Made by a program: the position numbers and the translations under genes. From CAYOKT01 sp964404605 (GTDB lineage Bacteria; Electryoneota; Electryoneia; Electryoneales; Electryoneaceae), in NCBI GenBank assembly GCA_964404605.1, contig CAYOKT010000018.1, positions 1 through 39,581 of the forward strand: a stretch of DNA of 39,581 nucleotides, in the 5' to 3' direction. The first letter of the stretch is position 1. Each line of letters opens with the position of its first letter. This document shows positions 1-6,899 of this stretch, piece by piece. Under the pieces are notes generated by a model that saw nothing but the letters and a program-made list of their open reading frames with translations, made no database searches and had not been told where the DNA came from.

Positions 1-2
1 CC

Positions 3-2033
3 CCCGAACACCCCGCCGCCTGGGACGAAATCGACCGGCTCGCCGTGAACACCCTCCGCATCCTCTCCGCCGAGATGGTGCAGGAGGCGCGCAGCGGGCA
101 TCCCGGCCTGCCGATGGGCTTCGCCCTCCCGGCGCATCTCCTCTGGACACGGCACCTTCGCTTCGTCCCGGAGAACCCCTTCTGGCCCGGCCGCGACCGT
201 TTCATCCTCTCCGCGGGGCATGGCTCCGCGCTGCTCTACAGCCTCCTCCACCTGGCGGGGTACGACCTGCCGATGGAGGAGCTGCGCCGTTTCCGTCAGT
301 GGGGCAGCCGCACTCCGGGCCACCCCGAGGCGGGGATCACGGCCGGCGTCGAGACCACCACCGGCCCCCTCGGGCAGGGGTTCGGAAACGCGGTCGGGAT
401 GGCGATGGCGCAGCGCTACATCCGCGAGCAACTCGGGCTGCGCGGAACGGCCGGCTTCGACCCGCTGGATCACCGGATCTATGTCGTCGCCGGGGACGGC
501 GACCTGATGGAAGGGGTGAGCGCGGAGGCCGCCTCCCTCGCGGGGCGCCAGCGCCTGGGCCGGTTGATCGTCCTCTACGACGACAACCACATCAGCATCG
601 ATGGCGACACAGACCTCGCCTGGATGGAGGATGTCCCGGCCCGTTTCGCGGCCTGCGGCTGGCATGTGCAGCGCGCGGACGGCGGCGAGCCGGAGGCGCT
701 GGAGGCGGCGCTGGCGGCGGCGGAGAGCGAGCGCGAGCGCCCCTCTCTGATCGCCGTGCGGACCCACATCGGCGAGGGCAGCCCGCACAAGCATGACACC
801 GCGGGCGTGCACGGCTCGCCCCTCGGCGAGGAGGAGCTGGCGCTCACCCGCCGGGCCCTCGGCTGGGAGTATCCGCCCTTCACCGTGCCGGAGGAGGTGT
901 ACGCCCGCTATGTCGAGGCGGCCGAGCGCGGGCGCGAGGCGCAGCGCGGGTGGGAGAAGGCGCTGCGCGAGTGGCTCGCCGAGGAAGGCGGGCGCGCGGA
1001 GTTGTGGGCACAGCTCGCCCGTGGCGGGATGGGCGATGCGTGGCGCGTGGCGCTCCCCGCTTTTCCGGCGGGCGAGTCCATTTCAACGCGTAATGCTTCC
1101 GGCGTCGTGCTCAACGCGCTCGCGCCGCAACTCCCGGCGCTGTTCGGCGGATGCGCGGACCTGACCGGCTCGGTGAAGACGGAAATCGCGGGCGCGGGGG
1201 ATTTTCTGCCCGAGAACCCGGGCGGGCGCAACATCCACTTCGGGGTGCGGGAGCACGCGATGGGCGCGGCGGCCAACGGTATCGCCCTCTACGCCGGCCT
1301 GCGCCCCTACACCGGCACCTTCCTCGTCTTCAGCGACTACATGCGCCCCGCGATCCGCCTCGCCGCCCTGATGCAGCTCCCGGTGATCTACCTCTTCAGC
1401 CATGACAGCATCGGCCTCGGGGAGGACGGCCCGACTCACCAGGCCGTGGAACACTACGCCGCCTTGCGCGCGATCCCGGAACTCCATGTCTACCGGCCGG
1501 CCGACGCCGCGGAGACCGCGATGGCCTGGCGGGCCGCCCTCGAGCGGGCGGATGGCCCCACCGCGATCCTCACCACCCGGCAGGGTCTCCCGGTCCTCGA
1601 CCGCGCGAAGTTCGGCCCCGCCGAGGGGGCGCTCCGGGGCGGGTACATCCTCGCGGACGGTGGGGGCGAGCCGGAGCTGATTCTCATCGCCACCGGCAGC
1701 GAGGTCGCCCTCGCGGTCGAGGCGTGGGAGCGTCTGCGCGGGGAGGGGGTGAAGGCGCGGGTCGTCAGCCTGCCCTGCTGGGAGCGGTTCGAGGAGCAGG
1801 ACGAAGCCTACCGCGGTGAGGTGCTCCCGCCCGGCGTGAAGGCGCGGGTGGCGATCGAATCCGGCGTGGGGTTCGGCTGGGAGCGATGGGTCGGCGATGC
1901 GGGAGCGGTGATCAGCCTCGACCGGTTCGGCGCTTCCGCGCCCGGGCCGGTCCTCTTCGAGCGCTTCGGCTTCACCGTGGAGAGGGTCCTGGAGATCGCC
2001 GGCGCGGTGATGAGGGCGGCGAAGGGCCTCTGA
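3..2033 (+). CDS. tkt: Transketolase, 5'-truncated by the window edge
   Basis: Thiamine-diphosphate enzyme of the non-oxidative pentose phosphate pathway; moves two-carbon ketol units between sugar phosphates in the cytoplasm. The reading frame is open to the window edge and the residues before the first in-frame GTG (position 45) still look like transketolase (DEIDRLAVNTLR), so the true start lies upstream. Visible landmarks are SGHPGLPMG, the GHGSALLYSLLH segment, the ThDP motif starting GDGDLMEGVS and ending near DDNHISIDG, the catalytic-glutamate segment FGVREHAMGAAANG, and GLGEDGPTHQ. About 677 codons are visible, close to full family length. No clear terminator follows. The 263 bases downstream contain a sigma-54-type promoter for the next gene. 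Confidence 0.96.
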   Translation, partial: PEHPAAWDEIDRLAVNTLRILSAEMVQEARSGHPGLPMGFALPAHLLWTRHLRFVPENPFWPGRDRFILSAGHGSALLYSLLHLAGYDLPMEELRRFRQWGSRTPGHPEAGITAGVETTTGPLGQGFGNAVGMAMAQRYIREQLGLRGTAGFDPLDHRIYVVAGDGDLMEGVSAEAASLAGRQRLGRLIVLYDDNHISIDGDTDLAWMEDVPARFAACGWHVQRADGGEPEALEAALAAAESERERPSLIAVRTHIGEGSPHKHDTAGVHGSPLGEEELALTRRALGWEYPPFTVPEEVYARYVEAAERGREAQRGWEKALREWLAEEGGRAELWAQLARGGMGDAWRVALPAFPAGESISTRNASGVVLNALAPQLPALFGGCADLTGSVKTEIAGAGDFLPENPGGRNIHFGVREHAMGAAANGIALYAGLRPYTGTFLVFSDYMRPAIRLAALMQLPVIYLFSHDSIGLGEDGPTHQAVEHYAALRAIPELHVYRPADAAETAMAWRAALERADGPTAILTTRQGLPVLDRAKFGPAEGALRGGYILADGGGEPELILIATGSEVALAVEAWERLRGEGVKARVVSLPCWERFEEQDEAYRGEVLPPGVKARVAIESGVGFGWERWVGDAGAVISLDRFGASAPGPVLFERFGFTVERVLEIAGAVMRAAKGL

Positions 2034-2212
2034 GAGGGCGGGTGTAACGAAAACGTATCGCTGTAAGTCGTTGAGAAATAAAAGGATGTTCCGGCGGTGC
2101 GGAATGTGATACCTTCGGGTGGCGAACGAAATCGCCGGATCGCTCCCGCAAGCGTGCCGCCGGGAGGGCTAACTCCTTTGCATGATTGACTTTATCGCTG
2201 GTCTCTTCACTC

Positions 2213-2227
2213 TGGCACGCCGTTTGT
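2213..2227 (+). promoter_or_regulatory. Candidate sigma-54 (-24/-12) promoter
   Basis: The sequence TGGCACG-CCGT-TTGT matches the -24 element exactly and the -12 element except for T instead of C in the GC pair; GG and the -12 G are separated by the canonical ten bases. Expected start near 2239, about 58 bases before the FlgM-like gene. Enhancer sites were not identified. In many flagellated bacteria middle flagellar genes use sigma-54, which fits the gene downstream. Confidence 0.55.
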
Positions 2228-2296
2228 CCTGTTACCGGCGGGACCGGTGTGGCAGCTCCGGGACCGGGTTGAAGAACCAGTGACTTCGGAGACGAC

Positions 2297-2596
2297 ATGG
2301 TAGACCGCATCTCCTCCGTGTACAAGGCCGGGGCGATCCAGCCCCCGAAACCTCCCGAGAAGAGCGAAAAGGGTGAACGGGCGGAAGCACCTGCGAGCAG
2401 CCGCACGCCCGCCGCACGCCTCGTGCCCGACCTGAAGGACAAGGTCGAGATCAGCGACAAGGCGCGCGAAGCCGCCCGTATGCAGGGGCTGACCAACGAG
2501 CCCGTCGTCCCGCAGCAGGATGTGGAAGCCATTCGTTCAGGCTGGTACGCGGCGGGATACAAGCAGGCCTTGCAGTCCCTCTCGGAGCAGGGCTGA
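2297..2596 (+). CDS. FlgM-like putative anti-sigma-28 factor
   Basis: 99 residues. The layout resembles FlgM, which binds and holds the flagellar sigma factor FliA (sigma-28) until it is exported through the hook-basal body. Visible are the N-terminal MVDRISS, a Pro/Glu/Lys-rich probably disordered stretch (residues 14-45), the segment DKVEISDKAREAAR (about 48-61), which corresponds to the conserved FlgM motif before the sigma-binding helices, and a C-terminal AIRSGWYAAGYKQAL-type helix. The C-terminal half is diverged, so this is family-level inference. It has its own sigma-54-type promoter upstream and a terminator whose loop is its stop codon, so it appears monocistronic. Two sigma-28-type promoters in this window support a flagellar role. 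Confidence 0.55.
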   Translation: MVDRISSVYKAGAIQPPKPPEKSEKGERAEAPASSRTPAARLVPDLKDKVEISDKAREAARMQGLTNEPVVPQQDVEAIRSGWYAAGYKQALQSLSEQG

Positions 2597-2606
2597 GCCC
2601 TGTTTT
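2588..2606 (+). terminator. Compact intrinsic terminator containing the stop codon
   Basis: CAGGGC-TGA-GCCCTG followed by TTTT. The three-base loop (2594-2596) is the stop codon of the FlgM-like gene. It would end that transcript and separate it from the 3019 gene cluster. Confidence 0.6.
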
Positions 2607-2773
2607 CACCGAGGTTCGTGCAACGCGGCTCTCCGGCCGCGTGACGGCCCCTAGACTGAACAGCCCCGGACTCACAGTTCAACCCGTCCCCGCTGCCATT
2701 CCTTCACAGGTGTCCGAAACCCGTCGGTTTCCCCCGGACCGCCGTCACCCGTCCCGAAGTGAATTAAGGTTCT

Positions 2774-2810
2774 GAGAGAAAACGCCCAACCGGTGTCAGC
2801 CGGATGGGCG
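2774..2810 (-). terminator. Intrinsic terminator of the minus-strand small RNA
   Basis: Minus strand: CGCCCATCCGG, loop CTGACA, CCGGTTGGGCG (eleven pairs with one mismatch), then TTTTCTCTC. The plus strand lacks a T tract after the hairpin, so it works only for leftward transcription. Confidence 0.75.
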
Positions 2811-2966
2811 AAGCGAACCGAAGACAACCACGCCGATCGTTGGCGAAACGACTTGGATCGGAGACGACGCTGATGAACCCTGATCGGGCTCGCGGCCCGT
2901 CACAACCCCGTGGCAGCGGGGGGCGCATTGCACGCTCGGACGGCCCGTTCCGCGCGGTTGACCTCC
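2774..2966 (-). ncRNA. Candidate sigma-28-dependent small RNA (~190 nt)
   Basis: Minus-strand unit lying wholly between the FlgM-like gene and the 3019 gene. A near-consensus sigma-28 promoter (2973-2999) predicts a start near 2966. A strong intrinsic terminator (2774-2810) ends it. Between them the RNA can form CCCCG/CGGGG (2906-2921), CGGGC/GCCCG (2885-2899) and a CCGATC/GATCGG hairpin (2833-2861). The only start-codon ORF inside (54 residues from 2928) has no ribosome site at proper spacing and runs through the terminator to 2764, so I read the transcript as non-coding. Near its 5' end it carries AGGAGGT. Targets are unknown. No known RNA family was recognised. Confidence 0.55.
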
Positions 2967-2972
2967 TATCTA

Positions 2973-2999
2973 CTATCGGCAAGCCGGCGCGGAACTTGA
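2973..2999 (-). promoter_or_regulatory. Sigma-28 (FliA) type promoter
   Basis: On the minus strand TCAAGTTC (2999-2992), eleven bases, then GCCGATAG (2980-2973). The flagellar consensus is TAAAGTTT-N11-GCCGATAA, so 6/8 and 7/8 match with exact spacing. It points left, away from the 3019 gene. No plausible minus-strand coding gene starts below it. Confidence 0.65.
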
Positions 3000-3018
3000 G
3001 CACTCCGGGAGGCGGCTC

Positions 3019-4278
3019 ATGAGCGTGCTCCTGGTCAGCGACACGGCGCTGCGGTTCCTCGGCCGGAACACCGCGGTCTCGCGCACCCTCGGGCGCAGTG
3101 CGAATCGCACGCGCTCCTTCACGCTCGCCGACAACTACGACCGCGATGCCGAATCGATCAACAGCTTCCGTTTCGGACCGCCGGGTCCGGGTGTACGCGG
3201 CCCCGTGAGCAGCTTTCGCGGTGTCCCGACCTCCTCCACGCTGCGCCTGCCGGGGCACGATGGGGTGAGTGTTCATGAGACCTCCCCGAACCGGGAGGCG
3301 GTCGATTCCACCCGGGCGCTCGACCCCTTCGACAGCCGTTTCCTCGGGGAGCAGACCGTCATGCGCGCCCTGTTCATCGCCACCTCTCCGCTGGCGGAGT
3401 CCTTTCAAGAGGGCGACCGGGCGCACGGCTACAGGCTGCGGGAGGACTTCGCGGCGTTCGCCCGCACCGTCGTCGGTGGTACGGACCGGGTGGACTGGCG
3501 GAGCCAGCCCGGATTGGCGCGGCTGGTGTGGGAGAACCGCGCGGGACTCGCGGACCGCATGAACGAATCGGAGGAGGTCCGCGCCCTGATGAACACCTCG
3601 CCGGACGAAGTCGTCGTCCAGCAGGCGCGGGAAAGGGTCCGCGAGGAAGTCAGTTCCAAGCTGGTCAACTCTTCCGGGATCCTCGATGAGGAGTTTCTCC
3701 GGGACAACCCCCTCGCGGCGCTGGACCTGTTGCTGAACCCCGATCGCGTCCAGTGGGTGGAAGAGGACAGCACGCACGCGGAGCAGTACAGGAAGGATGC
3801 GGGACTCACGGCGGAGCGGATGCGCGATGAGTTGCCCGAGCTCGCCGATGCCGAGGTGCAGAACGGCCCCTTCGACGATAGCTGGTTCCGGGCCAACCTC
3901 CTCCTGGCCGAGGCGGTCGTCGCCGATGCCGCCCTCGGGATGACCAACTCGTTCGGCCGCTACCTCGATTCACGGGCGAACCTGCTCGAGGAGAAGGCGT
4001 TCGCCCCCGACCTCGCGGCGGAGTACTATCGCCGCGAAGCCGTGGAGGCGGTCGGCGGCGAGGGGGTCATCCCCGATTCCCTGTTCCGCGACAATGTTTC
4101 CCTCGCGATGATGACCGCGCTCGATGCGCTTGTCGCGGCGGGGTTGGCGCGGGACGCCGAGGAGATTCGGGTCTCCTATCCCGAGGAGAGCGCCCGTGCG
4201 CCGGGCCGACTGGCGCAACAGGCGTATGGGCTGGGGTTGGGGGAACGTGTTCATGGTGACTACGCGAGGGTGGCATGA
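3019..4278 (+). CDS. Unrecognised 419-residue protein with a four-copy internal motif
   Basis: No known family recognised. Start ATG is preceded by GGGAGG at proper spacing. No signal peptide or membrane segment is visible. The N-terminal third (1-95) is Arg/Gly/Pro-rich and probably flexible; the rest is acidic and predicted helical. A motif of about 20 residues recurs four times: PFDSRFLGEQTVMRALFIA (103-121), ILDEEFLRDNPLAALDLLL (221-239), PFDDSWFRANLLLAEAVVA (284-302) and VIPDSLFRDNVSLAMMTAL (350-368), roughly hhD-x-x-[FW]-[LF]-R-x-N followed by a hydrophobic helix. First gene of an apparent operon; its stop overlaps the next start (ATGA). It lies next to a FlgM-like gene and a sigma-28 promoter, which suggests, but does not prove, a motility link. 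Confidence 0.6.
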   Translation: MSVLLVSDTALRFLGRNTAVSRTLGRSANRTRSFTLADNYDRDAESINSFRFGPPGPGVRGPVSSFRGVPTSSTLRLPGHDGVSVHETSPNREAVDSTRALDPFDSRFLGEQTVMRALFIATSPLAESFQEGDRAHGYRLREDFAAFARTVVGGTDRVDWRSQPGLARLVWENRAGLADRMNESEEVRALMNTSPDEVVVQQARERVREEVSSKLVNSSGILDEEFLRDNPLAALDLLLNPDRVQWVEEDSTHAEQYRKDAGLTAERMRDELPELADAEVQNGPFDDSWFRANLLLAEAVVADAALGMTNSFGRYLDSRANLLEEKAFAPDLAAEYYRREAVEAVGGEGVIPDSLFRDNVSLAMMTALDALVAAGLARDAEEIRVSYPEESARAPGRLAQQAYGLGLGERVHGDYARVA

Positions 4279-4664
4279 TAATGGACCCGGTCTCCCGGAA
4301 CAGGGCGTTGATTCCCCGCCGGCCATCGCCGCAAAGCGAGGAAGAGCCCCAGCCCGTTTTCGAGGAGGAGGAGGTCAGGCCGTTCGTCAGCTACGCCCCG
4401 CCCGGCGCGACCCTGCGGGCGCGGGTGCGCCGCCTGCCGGAAGAGAGCGGCAGCGTGCCGCCGGTGAACGGCCTGGAGGAAGGGGACGATCGGCCCGGTC
4501 ATGGAGGGAACGGGAAAAGGGAAAAACCGGCCGGGAACGGGAGCCTGGTTCTGCGGCTCGAGACTGAGATCGTTCTCGGCGACTCCCTGCCCGCGGAGGG
4601 GGTCATCGTGCAGAGCGTTGTGCACCTGGTCCGGGAAGAACGAGAGGGGAGCGGGCAGCCATGA
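4275..4664 (+). CDS. Small Glu/Pro-rich hypothetical protein
   Basis: 129 residues, unrecognised. ATG overlaps the previous stop (ATGA), as expected for translational coupling. N-terminal half is Pro/Glu-rich with a run of acids (about residues 22-35). A Gly/Lys-rich linker (about 75-90) follows, then an amphipathic beta-like stretch SLVLRLETEIVLGDSLP and a hydrophobic VIVQSVVHLV near the end. No signal peptide or membrane helix. The downstream gene again overlaps by ATGA, so 3019, 4275 and 4661 form one coupled set. Coding is supported by the tight packing and GC-rich third positions rather than by homology. Confidence 0.5.
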   Translation: MIMDPVSRNRALIPRRPSPQSEEEPQPVFEEEEVRPFVSYAPPGATLRARVRRLPEESGSVPPVNGLEEGDDRPGHGGNGKREKPAGNGSLVLRLETEIVLGDSLPAEGVIVQSVVHLVREEREGSGQP

Positions 4665-4960
4665 AGGGGCATGAAGCTTCGCAGCGACGGCGTCTCATTC
4701 CGCCGCTCCCTCTCCCGGATCCCTGGGAGCTGATGCCGGAGGGTGTGGCCGGCGAAGGGGAGGAGGAGCACGAGTTCGCCTCCCTCGAGGTCAAGACCCG
4801 GACACGGCTGCTGATCCGCCGGGCGGCCGGCTCCTTCCTCCCGCGGCGCGCTTCCGTCGGGGCGTCGCTCGAGGCGGAACCGGAAACCGGAACCGGGGCT
4901 CCGTTGCTGTCCCGGTACACGAACCGCGGGTTGGGAAAAAGGGTTGATACGTACTTCTGA
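4661..4960 (+). CDS. Small hypothetical protein ending in RVDTYF
   Basis: 99 residues, unrecognised. Starts in an ATGA overlap with the 4275 gene. N-terminus is basic, then a Pro-rich stretch (RLIPPLPLPDPWELMP), a central acidic and strand-like portion (HEFASLEVKTRTRLLIRR), and a C-terminal GLGKRVDTYF. The ending resembles those of the two following genes (RRVDRYA and KVIDLYA), although the rest of the sequences do not align by eye. Cytoplasmic by appearance. Function unknown. Confidence 0.5.
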   Translation: MKGHEASQRRRLIPPLPLPDPWELMPEGVAGEGEEEHEFASLEVKTRTRLLIRRAAGSFLPRRASVGASLEAEPETGTGAPLLSRYTNRGLGKRVDTYF

Positions 4961-4972
4961 TCAGGTTGGATA
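4944..4972 (+). promoter_or_regulatory. Possible housekeeping promoter before the 5042 gene
   Basis: TTGATA, 17 bases, TGGATA, at the end of the 4661 gene. The -10 element is poor. It could give the 5042 and 5386 genes their own transcript. Confidence 0.25.
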
Positions 4973-5041
4973 GCATCATGGACGAACGACACAACAAGAC
5001 TCAAGGACCAGCGACCCGCATGTGCGCGGGGAGGAGGAGCC

Positions 5042-5317
5042 ATGCCCGAAGCCGTTGAGGCGGGCCGCATGTTCGCGGTGTATCCCTTCTACGAATACCT
5101 CCTTCCGCCACGGGAAGAGGAGGAGATCGAGCAGCAGGAGCAACGCGAGGAAGAGCGGGTGGAAGAGGTGCGGGAAACCTCCGCCCCTGCGATCCCCTCC
5201 GCCGACGAGGTCGATCGGGACAAGAGTCCGGAGGAAGAGCGGCGCTCGGAGGACGGGGAGCGGTATCCGGGGGAGGAGGAAGAGGAACGATCGCGCCGGG
5301 TGGATCGCTATGCGTGA
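5042..5317 (+). CDS. Very acidic small protein ending in RRVDRYA
   Basis: 91 residues, unrecognised. ATG is preceded by GGGAGGAGGAG. After an N-terminal segment containing MFAVYPFYEYLLPP (10-23), almost everything is Glu/Arg-rich and should be disordered or a charged single helix. The last residues are RRVDRYA, matching the [VI]-D-x-Y-[AF] endings of the neighbours at 4661 and 5386. The aromatic N-terminal patch and the tail are the only likely interaction sites. A gap of 81 bases separates it from the 4661 gene and 68 bases from the 5386 gene. Confidence 0.5.
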   Translation: MPEAVEAGRMFAVYPFYEYLLPPREEEEIEQQEQREEERVEEVRETSAPAIPSADEVDRDKSPEEERRSEDGERYPGEEEEERSRRVDRYA

Positions 5318-5385
5318 ACAGAAAAGAGAGGTCACAGCGATCGTGAGAGGTTGGACCGCGTTGCATTCCGCGTTGGGAGGAAGCC

Positions 5386-5583
5386 ATGAAAAGCGTTGAT
5401 CCGACCCGGGTGATGCGCATCACCCAGGAGGTGCTCAAACAGTTTCAGGCGCGCCCCCTGATGGATGAAACAACCGAACGTTCGCCCCTGGACAGCCGCC
5501 GGGTGGAGGATATGCGCAGCCGCTTGCGGGTCATTCAATTGATGAGTTCGATCAGCGGGAAGGTGATCGACCTGTACGCCTGA
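5386..5583 (+). CDS. Small helical hypothetical protein ending in VIDLYA
   Basis: 65 residues, unrecognised. ATG preceded by GGGAGGAAGCC. Sequence is compatible with two helices (about 8-22, TRVMRITQEVLKQFQ, and 37-60, RRVEDMRSRLRVIQLMSSISGKVI) joined by a polar linker. It ends in KVIDLYA, the third instance of the ending shared across this cluster. It is the last gene before a GC-rich hairpin and the convergent efflux operon. Confidence 0.55.
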   Translation: MKSVDPTRVMRITQEVLKQFQARPLMDETTERSPLDSRRVEDMRSRLRVIQLMSSISGKVIDLYA

Positions 5584-5590
5584 GAAAGCC

Positions 5591-5611
5591 CCCGGGGGGT
5601 TGCCCCCCGGG
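5591..5611 (+). terminator. GC-rich hairpin after the 3019-5583 cluster
   Basis: CCCGGGGGG, loop TTG, CCCCCCGGG directly after the last gene. There is no T tract, so it may be a weak terminator or an mRNA 3'-end stabiliser, and it could act on the convergent ybh operon as well. The remaining bases to 5717 hold nothing else I can identify. Confidence 0.45.
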
Positions 5612-5717
5612 CCCGTCCCTGCCGGATGTTTCTCCTCCCGGCGTGCGATCGTCCCCCCTTCACCCGCGACGGGACAGCTGTTGTTCTTCCCAGCAATTCA
5701 CCTCGCCGCCCAACCCT

Positions 5718-6845
5718 TTACGCCAACCGTTTCCGGAAGCGCAAAACCGCCCCGCTGAACATGAGAACCCCGAGAATCGTCATCCCCGCGAGTTCGTCCG
5801 CGATGTCGCCGAACATAACCCCCTTCAGGAATACGCCGCGCACGATGGTCATGAAGTAGCGGAGCGGGTTGGCGTAGGTGAGGAGCTGCACGAAGCGGGG
5901 CATGTTGTCGATCGGAAAGAAGAATCCGCTGGTGAGAATCCCGAAGACGAGGAAGAACCACACGGTGAACATCGCCTGCTGCTGCGTGCTCGAGACCGTC
6001 GATGCGAGCAGCCCGGCTCCGAGGGTGACCAGCAGGTAGATCAGCGCCGCGAGGGCGAGCAGGGGAATCGAACCGATCAGCGGCAGGTGGAACCAGAACA
6101 CGGCGAAGGTGGTCGCCACACCGAATTCGACGAAAGAGAGAATGGCGAAAGGCAGTGTTTTTCCGAGGATCAGTTGCAACGGGCTCAGCGGGGTGACCAT
6201 CAGTTGTTCGAGGGTGCCGATCTCCCGCTCCCGGACCACCGAGATCCCGGTGAGCATGGCGCTGGTGATGGTGATCAGGAGTACGAGGATTCCCGGCACC
6301 ATGAAGTAGCGGCTCTCCAGCTCCGGGTTGTAGAAGAAGCGGCTGACCGCCTCGACCCGCCGCGAGCGTTCGGCCAGTTCCGGCCGCTGGCGCTCGAGTT
6401 CCTCCGTTCGTGCAAGGGCGGCGCGGCGGATGATCGCCTGGGCGTACCCCGCCGCTCGCCCGGCGAGGCTGCTGTTCTTCCCGTCGATTTGCAAGCCGAG
6501 TCGCGCGGTCCTGCCCTGGGCGAGGTCGGCCCCCCAGCCACGGGGGATCAGCAGGGTGATATCGGTCCTGCCGGTGCGGAGCAGATCCCTCAGCCGGTCC
6601 GGCGATTCGGCCGGCGGCCCGGGAACGAACAGGTCGGACGCCGTGAAGGAGGCCGTCAGGTCACGGCTTGCGCGGCTCCGGTCGGCATCGTAAATCGAAA
6701 CCCGGACGTTCTTCAGGTCCGTCGTCATCGCATAGGCGAACACGAGGAGCTGAATGATGGGGATGAAGAAGATGATCCGGAGCATGGCGGGATCGCGGAA
6801 AACCTGCCGGAACTCCTTCCACATCATGTAAGCGATTGGCACCAT
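5718..6845 (-). CDS. ybhR: ABC-2 efflux permease, YbhR-type
   Basis: 375 residues. Inner-membrane permease of the YbhFSR exporter family (ABC-2 membrane type). One N-terminal membrane helix (about 21-45) is followed by a large periplasmic domain (about 50-170) and five C-terminal helices starting at VPGILVLLITITSAMLTGISVVREREIGTLEQLMVTPL-type sequence; the RE-x-GT-x-EQL segment is typical of the family. ATG at 6845 has GGAG at workable spacing. Last gene of the operon and partner of the YbhS-type permease, to which it is paralogous. Substrate is not predictable; E. coli homologues have been linked to drug and cation export. Confidence 0.88.
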   Translation of the reverse strand: MVPIAYMMWKEFRQVFRDPAMLRIIFFIPIIQLLVFAYAMTTDLKNVRVSIYDADRSRASRDLTASFTASDLFVPGPPAESPDRLRDLLRTGRTDITLLIPRGWGADLAQGRTARLGLQIDGKNSSLAGRAAGYAQAIIRRAALARTEELERQRPELAERSRRVEAVSRFFYNPELESRYFMVPGILVLLITITSAMLTGISVVREREIGTLEQLMVTPLSPLQLILGKTLPFAILSFVEFGVATTFAVFWFHLPLIGSIPLLALAALIYLLVTLGAGLLASTVSSTQQQAMFTVWFFLVFGILTSGFFFPIDNMPRFVQLLTYANPLRYFMTIVRGVFLKGVMFGDIADELAGMTILGVLMFSGAVLRFRKRLA

Positions 6846-6866
6846 GCCGAACTCCAGCCTCCGATA

Positions 6867-6886
6867 ATCGGACCTCGGGGTCCGAT
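6867..6886 (-). other. Intercistronic hairpin between ybhS and ybhR
   Basis: Perfect inverted repeat ATCGGACC-TCGG-GGTCCGAT in the 54-base gap between the two permease genes, the only sizeable gap in the operon. No T tract. It may tune mRNA decay or relative expression of the last gene. Confidence 0.5.
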
Positions 6887-6899
6887 TTGTTTCACCGAT

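Noticed and set aside
2765..2793. TAAGGTTC-N11-GCCCAACC on the plus strand as a sigma-28 promoter for the 3019 gene
   Set aside because: The -10 matches in only about half its positions and the site is occupied by the minus-strand terminator.
2774..2966. c-di-GMP (GEMM) riboswitch upstream of the 3019 gene
   Set aside because: Some hairpins recall it, but the conserved GEMM core strings are absent and the transcript signals point to the other strand.
2764..3777. Long minus-strand open frame (337 codons) opposite the 3019 gene
   Set aside because: It is the antisense shadow of a GC-rich gene; it has no ribosome site, and its last part crosses the small-RNA terminator.
4978..5058. Possible 26-codon ORF before the 5042 gene
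   Set aside because: No good ribosome site, and it overlaps the ribosome site of the next gene. Could be a leader peptide but nothing supports it.
6861..6890. CCGATAATCGG as a sigma-28 -10 on either strand
   Set aside because: No TAAA/TCAA element at 15-16 bases and it lies inside an operon; better explained as part of an intercistronic hairpin.
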